From the NCBI RefSeq assembly GCF_009812055.1, contig NZ_WQNH01000012.1, forward strand, positions 1 to 64,000: 64,000 nucleotides of DNA, given 5' to 3'. The stretch's first letter is position 1; each line of letters starts with the position of its first letter. The DNA is from Chelativorans xinjiangensis. Its GTDB lineage: Bacteria > Pseudomonadota > Alphaproteobacteria > Rhizobiales > Rhizobiaceae. Under the pieces are notes generated by a model. That model had not been told where the DNA came from and did not search any database. It saw nothing but the letters and a program-made list of their open reading frames with translations. This document shows positions 7,576 to 17,267 of the stretch, piece by piece. Position numbers and translations under genes: made by a program.

Positions 7576-8370
7576 TCATCGGGTCTCTCTAAATTTGGTG
7601 CGACGATATCCTTTCGGCGTGATACCGGCGAGGCGTCTGCTTTCTCGCACCAGGTGCGCTTGATCGGAGTAGCCAACTTCAGCTGCCATTACCGCCGTCG
7701 GCGATTGCGACGTTCGTGAAAGCCTTAGGAAGCGCTGATAACGCAGAATGCGCTCGAGCGTCTTCGGGCCATAGCCGTAGCTCTCGTCGAAGCGCCTGCG
7801 CAGCGTTCGCTCGCTCATGGCGAGCGAACGCGCCAGCCACGGAACAAGCGGCACGCCCGGAGGCGGACCTGCTTCGATAAGGGCATAGGCCGCGCTCATG
7901 GCCGCATCGGTCGGCCCATCTGCCGCGTTTTCAGCTAGGACAGCCTCGATCGCGGCGACTGCGTTGCCGTCTTTCTGCGACTTCCAGATTTGGTTCGCAA
8001 GGCGGGTCGCTTTCGAACCCCAGAGGTCCTCAAGCGCCGGCCGCTGACCAACGAGCTCGTTTGCGGGAATCCGCAACCACGCTGCAGCGGCGGCGGGACG
8101 AAAGCGAAACCCGATGACAGTCGCACCTGCGGGTACGATCTCGGTGTTCGCCTCCTTGTCGGGGCCAGCAACCCGAAGGACGCCATCGATCCACTGCAGA
8201 TCGATAGCGCCGTCCGGGGCCACGATGATCGGCGGCGCCCGGTCCTGCGGCATCTTGTGTATCCACAGCGCGGTAAAAATTTCGCGCAGGCCCGGCGAAA
8301 CCGGCCGTTCACGAAAGTTACCGATAGTACCCGCCGGCACTGGCTGCATCGTCTGTCCCATGCGCGACAA
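7576..8370 (-). CDS. AraC-family transcriptional regulator
   Basis: 264 residues. The C-terminal ~100 residues form the double helix-turn-helix of AraC/XylS regulators: LARSLAMSERTLRRRF for the first unit, then EVGYSDQAHLVRESRRLAGITP for the second. The N-terminal half (ligand domain) resembles the DUF6597-type sensor found in AraC proteins with a late GxxP-type module; the ligand is unknown. Start at 8370 is tentative: in-frame ATGs at 8361 and 8349 are alternatives and none has a strong ribosome-binding site. It is divergent from the VOC gene at 8479 with a 108-base shared upstream region. This is the usual arrangement for a regulator controlling its neighbour and possibly the reductase that follows. 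Confidence 0.85.
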   Translation of the reverse strand: MSRMGQTMQPVPAGTIGNFRERPVSPGLREIFTALWIHKMPQDRAPPIIVAPDGAIDLQWIDGVLRVAGPDKEANTEIVPAGATVIGFRFRPAAAAAWLRIPANELVGQRPALEDLWGSKATRLANQIWKSQKDGNAVAAIEAVLAENAADGPTDAAMSAAYALIEAGPPPGVPLVPWLARSLAMSERTLRRRFDESYGYGPKTLERILRYQRFLRLSRTSQSPTAVMAAEVGYSDQAHLVRESRRLAGITPKGYRRTKFRETR

Positions 8371-8478
8371 TGTTGGCCGAATTCTTCAAGAACTCGGGCT
8401 CGCCCTGGCTCAAGTTGAACCCGCAACCCGGCGTGACAGGCCTTCGGAACCATAAAGCAACAGCCAGTGAGAGTAATC

Positions 8479-8901
8479 ATGAAACCTAGAATCAGTGTGA
8501 TCACAATCGGTGTCAACGATTTGGAGGCATCGCTGAAGTTCTACCGCGATGGCCTGGGGCTGCCGACAGAAGGTATCATCGGCAAGGAGTTCGAGCACGG
8601 GGCTGTCGCCTTCTTCGATCTTCAGAACGGCGTCAAGCTGGCCTTGTTTCCGCGTGCCGACATCGCGCACGACGCGGGAATCGAAAAGGCCGAACCCAGT
8701 TCGACGGAATTCACCCTCGGCCACAACGTCATGAGCGAGAGCGAGGTCGATGCTGTGATGGACCATGCCGTCGCGGCCGGCGCTCGTCTGATAAAGCCGG
8801 CCCAGAAGTCCTTTTGGGGTGGCTATACGGGTTATTTCCAGGATCCGGACGGTCATCTGTGGGAAGTGGTCTACAACCAGGCATTCCTCCCCGAAGACTG
8901 A
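8479..8901 (+). CDS. VOC (glyoxalase/bleomycin-resistance fold) protein
   Basis: 140 residues of the vicinal-oxygen-chelate superfamily: betaalphabetabetabeta units with ITIGVNDLEASLKFYRDGLG at the N-terminus and GYFQDPDGHLWEVV at the C-terminus. The E in WEVV and H in DGHLWEV are typical metal or structural positions. The ATG at 8479 is preferred over an in-frame GTG at 8467. Such proteins act as lyases, dioxygenases or drug-binding proteins and the substrate is not evident. It is divergently paired with the AraC gene and lies 38 bases before the NmrA-type reductase, so the three may form one detoxification unit. Confidence 0.8.
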   Translation: MKPRISVITIGVNDLEASLKFYRDGLGLPTEGIIGKEFEHGAVAFFDLQNGVKLALFPRADIAHDAGIEKAEPSSTEFTLGHNVMSESEVDAVMDHAVAAGARLIKPAQKSFWGGYTGYFQDPDGHLWEVVYNQAFLPED

Positions 8902-8939
8902 GCGATTATGGCGCCAGTGCGCCGACCCAGGAGACAACC

Positions 8940-9772
8940 ATGACAATTCTCATTACGGGCGCGACCGGCAAGATCGTGCAGCACCTCATTCCATCGCTTC
9001 TCGAGCAAGGCCAGTCTGTCCGCGCAATGGTTCGTTCACCTGACAAGGAGGTAGCGCTCGGAAAGCAAGGCGCAGGAACAGTCATTGCCAGCTTCGAAGA
9101 TCCGGGGGCGCTAGACAAGGCCTTCGCCAGCGTCGAGACGCTTCTTCTCGTGACACCGCCACACAAGCACGCCACCGGTTGGGCAAGCGCGGGACTTGCG
9201 GCGGCAAAACGGGCGGGTATCAAGCGGATCGTACGAATCTCGGCCCTCCTCGCCGGGCCCGATGGCCCGTCCGACAATAACAGGCTACACGGCCGGACCG
9301 ATGACGAGCTTCGCGCTTGCGGCATTGCGAGCGTCATCCTGCGGCCTCACTTTTTATGCAGAACCTGCTGGCGGACGTGCCTACCCTGAAGGCGCAGGAC
9401 ACCCCCTACGCCGCTGCTGGCAATGCCAGGCTCGGCATGATCGATACGCGCGATATTGCCGATGTCGCCATGTGCGCCCTGCTCAGTTCAGCTTGGGACG
9501 GCAACACTTATGATCTTACGGGGCCGGCTTCGGTTTCTTTCCACGAAATCGCTCAAGAGTTGTCTGAAGCTATTGCCCAAAGTGTCAGGGATATGGGCTT
9601 GGGTGAATGGTTCGCCCAAGGCTCTCACGAATACCTCCTGGCCTATTCACGTGGCTGGGGCGATTTCACCACCGACGCGGTTCAAGCAATTTCAGGCAAG
9701 CAGGCCAGAACGATCAGGCAGCTCACAAACGAGGTACTTGTTCCCGCACTAACCGAAACCGTTCGGGCCTGA
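8940..9772 (+). pseudogene. NmrA-type NAD(P)-binding reductase, split by a frameshift
   Basis: The first 150 codons (8940-9389 frame) give an atypical short-chain dehydrogenase: ITGATGKI at the N-terminus (GxxGxxG dinucleotide motif), SVRAMVR, VETLLLVTPP and RIVRISAL. The frame is lost at the run of five T near 9350-9355. The downstream frame to 9772 continues at once with MQNLLADVPTL, DTRDIADVAM and YDLTGPASVSFHEIA, as in the NmrA / quinone-reductase-2 (QorB-like) family. One extra T would restore a 277-residue protein. It may be a true pseudogene, a phase-variable homopolymer or a sequencing error; codon usage and protein similarity on both sides are otherwise intact. Confidence 0.8.
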
Positions 9773-9964
9773 CCATTAGCGATGATGTCGGCTTGCTGCT
9801 ACCAGATGCCAAGAACCATTGTTGCCGCAGAAGGAGGGAAATCGGTGGCTATCGGCGTTCCCAGCCAATGACTGAAGAAGGGGAATGGCGGATATTTTTC
9901 GTGCGGCGATCGGCGGCGATTAGGTAGCCATCCCGCAGAGAATCGTGCAATCGGCGGCGAATGG

Positions 9965-10051
9965 CGGAGAGGGAGGGATTCGAACCCCCGATACCCTTGC
10001 GAGTATGCCGCATTTCGAGTGCGGTGCTTTCAACCACTCAGCCACCTCTCC
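9965..10051 (-). tRNA. tRNA-Ser (anticodon CGA)
   Basis: On the minus strand the acceptor stem GGAGAGG (10051-10045) pairs with CCTCTCC, followed by discriminator G at 9965. The D-arm is GGCTGAGTGG. The anticodon stem CCGCA/TGCGG encloses CTCGAAA, giving anticodon CGA (reads UCG). A long variable arm (catactcgcaagggtat) marks a class II Ser tRNA. The T-loop is GGTTCGAATCC. CCA is not encoded. Its 3' end faces the accessory region 1-9960, the orientation expected where tRNA 3' ends serve as integration sites. Confidence 0.95.
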
Positions 10052-10148
10052 GCGCGGGCGCACAGAGCGCCCGAATGCAGCGGCGCTTAGATAGCGGCGA
10101 ACCAATTTTGTTACAAGGCCATTTTACGGCGCAATTTGCCGCTTTGCC

Positions 10149-10177
10149 TTGACCGCTCCGCCCTCGTTCAGTATAAG
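10149..10177 (+). promoter_or_regulatory. Vegetative promoter for rplU-rpmA
   Basis: TTGACC at 10149-10154 and TATAAG at 10172-10177 are separated by 17 bases, close to the sigma-70 consensus. It lies about 165 bases ahead of rplU, leaving a long leader. Confidence 0.65.
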
Positions 10178-10187
10178 TTTGCCATCT

Positions 10188-10213
10188 GCGGCGCGGAGGA
10201 TTCTCCGCGCCGC
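10188..10213 (+). promoter_or_regulatory. Strong hairpin in the rplU leader
   Basis: An 11-bp perfect stem GCGGCGCGGAG / CTCCGCGCCGC with loop GATT begins about 11 bases after the -10 box, followed by TTATTTC. It would be at or near the very 5' end of the transcript. It could stabilise the mRNA or serve as an autoregulatory ribosomal-protein leader; the T tract is too weak for a classic terminator. Confidence 0.5.
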
Positions 10214-10340
10214 TTATTTCGTGGGCTCATAGGGCTCACGCCGAGGGCTCACAACGAGCTGAAACGACTGACAAAAAGACGGCAGGTCCAGCTCCGCAAG
10301 GGGCAGACCAAGCCGGACCGGACACTGAAAGGCAAGAAAG

Positions 10341-11024
10341 ATGTTCGCAGTCATCAAAACCGGCGGCAAGCAGTACCGCGTCGCCGCCGAGGACCTCCTG
10401 CAGGTCGAAAGGGTCGCCGGCGAGCCTGGCGAGATTATCCAATTCGGCAGCGTGCTTGCCGTGGGCGAAGGCGAGGACGTGACCATCGGCGTGCCCTTCA
10501 TCGACGGTGCCAGCGTGGCGGCGGAAGTGGTCGAGCAGGGCCGCGGGCCGAAGGTCATCGCCTTCAAGAAGCGCCGGCGCCAGAACTCGCGCCGCAAGCG
10601 CGGCCATCGCCAGCTTCTGACGACGGTGCGCATCTCCGAGATCCTCCTGGGCGGTGCCAAGCCTTCCAAGAAGGCGGCAAAGCCCGCGCCGAAGGCGGAA
10701 GAGAAGCCGGCGGCGAAGGCCGAGGAAAAGCCCGCCAAGGCCAAGGCGGCGCCGAAGGAAAAGGCGGCCGAGCCGGCGGAAGCCAAGGCCGAGAAGACCG
10801 CCAAGCCGCTGTTCACGGCGCCCAAGGGCGAGGCCGACGATCTCACCAAGATCAAGGGCATCGGCCCGGTGGCCGCCAGCCAGCTCAACGAGCAGGGGAT
10901 CGCCACCTTCGCGCAGATCGCCGCGCTGTCCGACGAGGATATCGCGAAGATCGACGAGGCCATGCCCTTCAGCGCCGACCAGATCCAGGACTGGCGCGAG
11001 CAGGCCAAGGCGCTGGCGCAATAA
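10341..11024 (+). CDS. rplU: 50S ribosomal protein L21 with C-terminal helix-hairpin-helix extension
   Basis: Residues 1-104 are a standard bL21: [14 protein letters not shown], the basic [17 protein letters not shown] loop that contacts 23S rRNA, and TTVRISEI. Normal bL21 ends here. Residues 105-163 are an Ala/Lys/Glu/Pro-rich linker. Residues 164-227 form a compact domain with [20 protein letters not shown] and [12 protein letters not shown], a helix-hairpin-helix of the type that binds nucleic-acid backbone. Extended bL21 proteins of this kind are known in rhizobia-like Alphaproteobacteria; the role of the extra domain is unclear. The gene is co-transcribed with rpmA, 100 bases downstream. 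Confidence 0.95.
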   Translation: MFAVIKTGGKQYRVAAEDLLQVERVAGEPGEIIQFGSVLAVGEGEDVTIGVPFIDGASVAAEVVEQGRGPKVIAFKKRRRQNSRRKRGHRQLLTTVRISEILLGGAKPSKKAAKPAPKAEEKPAAKAEEKPAKAKAAPKEKAAEPAEAKAEKTAKPLFTAPKGEADDLTKIKGIGPVAASQLNEQGIATFAQIAALSDEDIAKIDEAMPFSADQIQDWREQAKALAQ

Positions 11025-11124
11025 AGGTCGGGCCACTGGCCTGAGGCAAACGATTTGCAAATGAACGCGTGTGCGTTCATAAGGGAAATGAAGGCGCTCC
11101 TGGCGGGCGCAAAGGAGTAGAGTC

Positions 11125-11394
11125 ATGGCACACAAGAAAGCTGGCGGTTCCTCGCGCAACGGGCGCGACTCGGAGTCCAAGCGCCTTGGCGTGAAGAAGT
11201 TCGGCGGCGAGAAAGTGCTCGCCGGCAACATCATCGTGCGTCAACGCGGGACGAAGTGGCACCCCGGCGCCAATGTTGGCCTCGGCAAGGACCATACGCT
11301 CTTCGCGCTCGAGGCGGGCGCAGTGTCCTTCGCCAAGAAAGCCAACGGCCGAACCTACGTGTCGGTAAACCCGATTATGGACGCAGCGGAGTAG
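11125..11394 (+). CDS. rpmA: 50S ribosomal protein L27
   Basis: 89 residues, a complete bL27. It starts [16 protein letters not shown], the flexible N-terminal arm that reaches the peptidyl-transferase centre, with no Firmicutes-type cleavable extension. Conserved [14 protein letters not shown] and GKDHTLFAL follow. GGAG lies upstream of the ATG. It sits between rplU and an acetyltransferase gene, with a strong terminator 70 bases past its stop. Confidence 0.97.
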   Translation: MAHKKAGGSSRNGRDSESKRLGVKKFGGEKVLAGNIIVRQRGTKWHPGANVGLGKDHTLFALEAGAVSFAKKANGRTYVSVNPIMDAAE

Positions 11395-11463
11395 CCGGTT
11401 CCGCACCAAAACACCGGCAACCCATCTTGGGGGCCGGTGTCCGGAAAATCCGGAAAAGGTTCA

Positions 11464-11497
11464 GGGGAGATGGGTTGCCATCTCCCCTTTATTTTTG
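11464..11497 (+). terminator. Intrinsic terminator after rplU-rpmA
   Basis: Perfect 10-bp stem GGGGAGATGG / CCATCTCCCC (11464-11473 and 11478-11487), tetraloop GTTG, then TTTATTTTT. The next gene's ribosome-binding site begins four bases after it, so the acetyltransferase is expressed by read-through or from its own start. Confidence 0.85.
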
Positions 11498-11512
11498 TCC
11501 GGAGGAAGAGAA

Positions 11513-12100
11513 ATGGTTGCTGAAACTGAAGAGGTCGAGAGTGAAAGTCTGAGTATAGAGTGTCCCGTTCTCGTCACCGAGCGGCTGGTACTACGCCCAC
11601 CGCACGAGGACGACATCCCGGAGTTGGCGGAGCTGGCCAACAACCGGCGCGTGGCCGAAATGCTCTCGCGCATGCCCTACCCCTACAGTGAAGCGGACGC
11701 ACGGGCCTTCGTGCGCGGCAGCCGCTCGCGCGAGCGCTCGGGGTGCCATTATGCGGTGGCGCTCGCCGACAGCGGCGCCTTCATCGGCTGCGCCGGGCTC
11801 GACACCAGGCAATACGGGCTGGAGCTCGGCTACTGGTTCGGCGAGCCCTACTGGAGGCGCGGCTATGCGACGGAGGTGGCGCATGCGTTGGTCGATCTTG
11901 CCTTCAGGGCGACCGATGTCGACCGGCTGCATGTCTCGTGCCGCGTCATCAACAGCGCTTCGCGCCGCGTCATCCACAAGTGCGGGTTCCAGTATATCAG
12001 CCAGGGCATGATGGACTCCGTGGTGGCCGGCAAGGTGCCGGTGGAGCGCTATCAACTCGACCGCAAGACCTGGGTGAGCCTCAGAAGCTGGGGCGGATAG
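11513..12100 (+). CDS. GNAT-family N-acetyltransferase (RimJ/RimL-like)
   Basis: 195 residues of the Acetyltransf_3 type: LVTERLVLRPPHEDD at the N-terminus, a central GLELGYWFGEPYWRRGYATEV with the acetyl-CoA-binding R/Q-x-x-G-x-A-like loop, then INSASRRVIHKCGFQYI. ATG at 11513 follows GGAGGAAGAG. Proteins of this group acetylate N-termini of ribosomal proteins or small molecules. A GNAT gene between rpmA and obgE is a recurrent arrangement in rhizobial genomes, but the substrate here is unknown. Confidence 0.85.
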   Translation: MVAETEEVESESLSIECPVLVTERLVLRPPHEDDIPELAELANNRRVAEMLSRMPYPYSEADARAFVRGSRSRERSGCHYAVALADSGAFIGCAGLDTRQYGLELGYWFGEPYWRRGYATEVAHALVDLAFRATDVDRLHVSCRVINSASRRVIHKCGFQYISQGMMDSVVAGKVPVERYQLDRKTWVSLRSWGG

Positions 12101-12177
12101 GCGGGATGCTGTTCGCGCCGTGATCCCGGCCGAGCGACCTGTCCGCCGAAGCCAGTAGGGCGAAGGCGGAAGCGAGA

Positions 12178-13407
<1,230 letters not shown>

Positions 13408-13444
13408 CGAGGTTTGAAATGCTCGCTCGTGAGGGAGTGTCGCG

Positions 13445-14608
13445 ATGAGCCGTCTCTCGCTCACATCCTACCGCCGCGTGACCGTGAAGATCGGCTCGGC
13501 GCTCCTGGTCGACCGGACTGCGGGGTTGAAGCGGGCGTGGCTGGCGGCGCTTGTCGACGATATCGCGCGGCTTGTCTCGGCGGGTGCGGAGGTGATGGTG
13601 GTCTCCTCCGGCGCCGTCGCCCTCGGCCGTACGGTGCTGGGGCTCGGCAAGCGGACGCTCAGGCTGGAGGAAAGCCAGGCGGCGGCGGCAGTGGGCCAGA
13701 TTGCGCTGGCTGGCGCTTGGGCCGGCGAACTCGGCCGCCACGGGCTCACCTCCGGCCAGGTGCTGATGACGCTGGGCGATACGGAGGAGCGGCGGCGCTA
13801 TCTCAACGTACGTGCAACCATCTCGACGCTCCTGAAGATGAAGGCGGTGCCGGTCATCAACGAAAACGACACTGTGGCGACCAGCGAAATCCGCTATGGC
13901 GACAACGACCGGTTGGCCGCGCGCGTCGCCACCATGATGGGCAGCGACCTGCTCATCCTGCTGTCGGACGTGGACGGGCTTTATACGGCGGCGCCCGAGC
14001 GCGACGCGGACGCGCGTTTCATTCCCGTGGTCGAGGCGATCACGCCGGAGATCATGGGCATGGCCGGCGATGCGGCATCCGAGTTCTCGCGCGGCGGCAT
14101 GCGCACCAAGCTCGACGCCGGGCGTATCGCCACTGCCGCCGGCACGGCCATGATCATCGCCTCCGGCAAGGAGATGAATTCGCTGGCGGCCATCGAGCAG
14201 GGCGCGCGGGCCACCCTCTTCAGGGCAAGCCGCACGCCGGTGCGCGCCTACAAGACCTGGATCGCCGGGCAGTTGGAGCCGGCAGGTAGGATCGGTGTCG
14301 ACGAGGGCGCCCTGAAGGCGCTGCGCTCGGGCAAAAGCCTGCTGCCGGCGGGTGTGAGGTCGGTTTCCGGTGCGTTTTCGCGCGGCGATACGGTCGCCAT
14401 CGTCGGGCCTGACGGGCACGAGGCGGGGCGCGGGCTGGTTGCCTACGATGCCGCCGATGCCGTAAAGATCGCCGGGCTCAAGACGGGCGACATCGCCGCC
14501 GTGCTCGGCTACGAGGCGCGCGCGGCCATGGTGCACCGCGACGACCTGGTGTTGTCGCCGCCGGCGGGCGAGCGTGAGGTGGAGGGACAGAATGTTGAAG
14601 GCGCGTGA
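13445..14608 (+). CDS. proB: Glutamate 5-kinase (proline biosynthesis, step 1)
   Basis: 387 residues with an amino-acid kinase domain followed by a PUA domain from about 290. Motifs: [11 protein letters not shown] at the N-terminus (phosphate-binding K), [30 protein letters not shown] and LLSDVDGLY. It phosphorylates glutamate to gamma-glutamyl phosphate and is usually feedback-inhibited by proline at the kinase domain. ATG at 13445 is preceded by GGGAG. It overlaps the proA start by 17 bases, so ProB and ProA are probably translationally coupled. Confidence 0.96.
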   Translation: MSRLSLTSYRRVTVKIGSALLVDRTAGLKRAWLAALVDDIARLVSAGAEVMVVSSGAVALGRTVLGLGKRTLRLEESQAAAAVGQIALAGAWAGELGRHGLTSGQVLMTLGDTEERRRYLNVRATISTLLKMKAVPVINENDTVATSEIRYGDNDRLAARVATMMGSDLLILLSDVDGLYTAAPERDADARFIPVVEAITPEIMGMAGDAASEFSRGGMRTKLDAGRIATAAGTAMIIASGKEMNSLAAIEQGARATLFRASRTPVRAYKTWIAGQLEPAGRIGVDEGALKALRSGKSLLPAGVRSVSGAFSRGDTVAIVGPDGHEAGRGLVAYDAADAVKIAGLKTGDIAAVLGYEARAAMVHRDDLVLSPPAGEREVEGQNVEGA

Positions 14609-15878
14609 ACATGCGGACGAGGACGTCGCCGCGCTGATGGCCGATCTCGGCGCGCGGGCCCGCGCCGCCGCCCGTCCGCTCGCCGCCGCCCCGTCGGAAA
14701 CGAAGAACGCCGCGCTCCTCGCCATGGCCGAGGCGCTTGCCGCGCGCGAGGGCGATATCCTCGCGGCCAATGCCAGGGACATGGAGAAGGGCAAGGCGGC
14801 GGGCCTTTCGGCGGCGCTGATGGACCGGCTGAAGCTCGACAGCCAGCGCATCGCCGCGATGGCCGAGGGCATCCGTGCCATCGCCGGGCTGAACGATCCG
14901 GTGGGCAGCGTCATCGCCGAATGGGACCGGCCCAACGGCCTGCATATCGAGCGGGTGCGCACGCCGCTCGGCGTCATCGGCGTCATCTATGAAAGCCGGC
15001 CCAACGTGACGGCGGACGCCGGCGCGCTGTGCCTGAAGGCGGGCAACGCGGTGATCCTGCGCGGCGGCTCCGATTCGGCGTATTCGTCGGCCGCCATCCA
15101 TGCGTGCCTTGTTGAAGGGCTGCGCAAGGCGGGCCTGCCCGAGGACGCGATCCAGCGCGTGCCGGTGACGGACCGCGCCGCCGTCGGCGAAATGCTGAAG
15201 GGGCTTGGCGGCAACCTCGACGTCATCGTGCCACGCGGCGGCAGGAGCCTGGTCGAACGGGTGCAGAGCGAGGCGCGGGTGCCGGTCTTCGCGCATCTGG
15301 AAGGCATCTGCCATCTCTATATCGACAAGTCGGCGAAGCTCGACATGGCGGTTTCCATCGCCGTCAACGCGAAGATGCGGCGCACCGGCATCTGCGGGGC
15401 GGCGGAAACGCTGCTGGTCGACCGTGCGGCGGCGGACACGCATCTGGTTCCGATACTGGAGGCGCTCGCCGAGGCAGGCTGCGAAATCCGCGGCGATAAA
15501 GATGTGCGTGCCCGCTTTCCCACCGCCCACCCCGCGAGCGAGGAGGACTGGCATACGGAATATCTCGACGCCATCATTTCGGTGAAGCTCGTGGATGGCG
15601 TGGCCGATGCCATACAGCACATCGAGACCTATTCCTCGCACCATACGGAAGGCCTCGTGGCCGAGGACGGCCACGCGGTGGAGCGCTTCTTCAACGAGAT
15701 CGATTCGGCGATCCTCCTGCACAACGCCTCGACCCAGTTCGCTGATGGCGGCGAGTTCGGCATGGGGGCGGAGATCGGCATCGCCACGGGCAAGATGCAC
15801 GCGCGGGGCCCGGTGGGCGTCGAGCAGCTCACTTCCTTCAAGTACCGCGTGCGCGGTACCGGCCAGACCCGGCCTTGA
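14592..15878 (+). CDS. proA: Gamma-glutamyl phosphate reductase (proline biosynthesis, step 2)
   Basis: 428 residues of the aldehyde dehydrogenase superfamily. The ATG at 14592 is chosen because GGAGGGACAG precedes it; an in-frame ATG at 14574 lacks this. Motifs: [25 protein letters not shown], the catalytic Cys in [13 protein letters not shown], and [21 protein letters not shown] near the end. It reduces gamma-glutamyl phosphate with NADPH to glutamate semialdehyde. It forms an operon with proB and nadD, whose start lies four bases after its stop. Confidence 0.97.
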   Translation: MLKAREHADEDVAALMADLGARARAAARPLAAAPSETKNAALLAMAEALAAREGDILAANARDMEKGKAAGLSAALMDRLKLDSQRIAAMAEGIRAIAGLNDPVGSVIAEWDRPNGLHIERVRTPLGVIGVIYESRPNVTADAGALCLKAGNAVILRGGSDSAYSSAAIHACLVEGLRKAGLPEDAIQRVPVTDRAAVGEMLKGLGGNLDVIVPRGGRSLVERVQSEARVPVFAHLEGICHLYIDKSAKLDMAVSIAVNAKMRRTGICGAAETLLVDRAAADTHLVPILEALAEAGCEIRGDKDVRARFPTAHPASEEDWHTEYLDAIISVKLVDGVADAIQHIETYSSHHTEGLVAEDGHAVERFFNEIDSAILLHNASTQFADGGEFGMGAEIGIATGKMHARGPVGVEQLTSFKYRVRGTGQTRP

Positions 15879-15882
15879 AGCG

Positions 15883-16524
15883 ATGAGCTTCCCCCGGGAG
15901 GACGTGCCGGCGCGTTACCTGCGCATGCCGCATGTGGAAAGGGGCATGGCGGTGGGGCTGTTCGGCGGCTCCTTCAACCCGCCGCATGCCGGCCATGCCC
16001 TGGTGGCGGAAACCGCGCTCAGGCGCTTGCGGCTCGACCAGCTCTGGTGGATCGTCACGCCGGGCAACCCGCTGAAAGACAATAGCCGGCTGGCGCCGTT
16101 GTCCGAGCGTGTCGCGCTTTCGGAGGCCTGTGCCGAAGATCCGCGGATCAAGGTGACCGCCTTCGAGGCCGGCTACCGGGTGCGCTACACGGCCGATGCG
16201 ATCGATCTCGTCAGAAAGCGCAATAGCGGGGTCGATTTCGTCTGGATCATGGGTGCCGACAGCCTGCGCGACTTCCACCGCTGGGAGCGTTGGCGCGATA
16301 TCGCGCGGACGGTGCCGATCGCCGTCTTCGACCGGCCCGGCGCCACGCTCTCCTTCCTCTCCTCGACCATGGCCAAGGCTTTCGGCCATGCGCGCATCGA
16401 CGAGAGCGATGCGCCGCTTCTGGCGCGCATCAGGCCGCCCGCCTGGACCTTCATCCACGGGCCGCGTTCGTCGCTTTCCTCGACCGCGCTGCGCGACGCG
16501 GCGCGCAAGGAGGAAGGCCGCTGA
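15883..16524 (+). CDS. nadD: Nicotinate-nucleotide adenylyltransferase
   Basis: 213 residues. Nucleotidyltransferase fold with GLFGGSFNPPHAGH (HxGH-type motif), WWIVTPGNPLK, and the C-terminal SSLSSTALRDA corresponding to the ISSTxIR motif. It converts nicotinate mononucleotide to deamido-NAD. The ATG at 15883 gives an N-terminal extension of about 20 residues before GLFGG, common in rhizobial NadD. It is in the obgE-proBA-nadD-rsfS-rlmH cluster. Confidence 0.95.
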   Translation: MSFPREDVPARYLRMPHVERGMAVGLFGGSFNPPHAGHALVAETALRRLRLDQLWWIVTPGNPLKDNSRLAPLSERVALSEACAEDPRIKVTAFEAGYRVRYTADAIDLVRKRNSGVDFVWIMGADSLRDFHRWERWRDIARTVPIAVFDRPGATLSFLSSTMAKAFGHARIDESDAPLLARIRPPAWTFIHGPRSSLSSTALRDAARKEEGR

Positions 16525-16681
16525 GCGGGCAAATGCTTGCGGCGCACAACATCTCTTGTCTTGAAACTGACAAGCATGTCTGCCTATCTATTGGTATCGT
16601 GCGGCATGCGCCGTGCGATATCGTTGTTCTTGTTGGAAAGGAAAGACACTGAGAACAGCACTTCAGAAGAAGGCAGACATC

Positions 16682-17056
16682 ATGCCTTCGCCGGCCGGGG
16701 CGCCTGAAAGCAGCGTGTCTCGAGCCGTAAACGCAGCGCTCAAGAGTCTGGAAGACTCCAAAGCCGAAGACATCGTTTCCATAGACATCCATGGCAAGTC
16801 TCCCCTGGCGGACTACATGATCGTAGCCTCCGGGCGCTCGCATCGTCATGTCGCAGCCGTAGCGGAGCATCTCATCCGTGCGCTCAAAAACGCCGGCGTA
16901 GGCGCGGCGCGGGTGGAAGGCCTTTCGGGCGCGGACTGGGTGTTGATCGATTCGGGCGACATCATCGTTCATGTGTTTCGCCCGGAGGTCCGGGAGTTCT
17001 ACAACATCGAGAAGATGTGGCAGACGCCGGACCTGGAGGACGAAACGGTACATTAG
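16682..17056 (+). CDS. rsfS: Ribosome silencing factor RsfS (Iojap)
   Basis: 124 residues. Iojap/DUF143 domain: VNAALKSLEDSKAEDIVSID, PLADYMIVASGRSHRHVAA and DWVLIDSGDIIVHVFRPEVREFY. It binds uL14 on the 50S subunit and blocks joining with 30S during starvation. The ATG at 16682 follows AGAAGGC. A longer form initiating at CTG 16648 (behind GGAAAGGAAAG, reading RTALQKKAD) is possible because a strong Shine-Dalgarno lies there. rlmH follows after a 211-base gap holding a palindromic repeat. Confidence 0.95.
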   Translation: MPSPAGAPESSVSRAVNAALKSLEDSKAEDIVSIDIHGKSPLADYMIVASGRSHRHVAAVAEHLIRALKNAGVGAARVEGLSGADWVLIDSGDIIVHVFRPEVREFYNIEKMWQTPDLEDETVH

Positions 17057-17149
17057 CGCCCGTCTGGGGCGCGCATATCGCTTGACGTTGCGCATGGCCG
17101 CGGCCGTGCGGAGATGTTCTTCGGCGTCGAGCGGCGCTCGCGTGCTGCG

Positions 17150-17195
17150 GGCATGATCTTTTCGGGAAACCCGGTTTCCCGGACAGCGCGACGGA
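17150..17195. repeat. Palindromic intergenic element between rsfS and rlmH
   Basis: tcgggaaacccggtttcccgga forms a perfect inverted repeat of the gggaaaccc/gggtttccc kind. It resembles one half of the family 1 repeats at 23334, 51183 and 53820 (gaaaaccggtttcc). It may mark a shortened copy of the same family. Confidence 0.5.
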
Positions 17196-17267
17196 TGCGC
17201 TTTCAGATAGAAAATATCCTTCTCGAGATTGGCCCGGCGATTGGCCCTGAGATGGGAGGAGGGTTCA

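Noticed and set aside
9849-10105. Minus-strand open frames with a GGSNPSLSA-type ending
   Set aside because: They read through tRNA-Ser; this peptide is the well-known artefact of translating the T-arm of a Ser tRNA.
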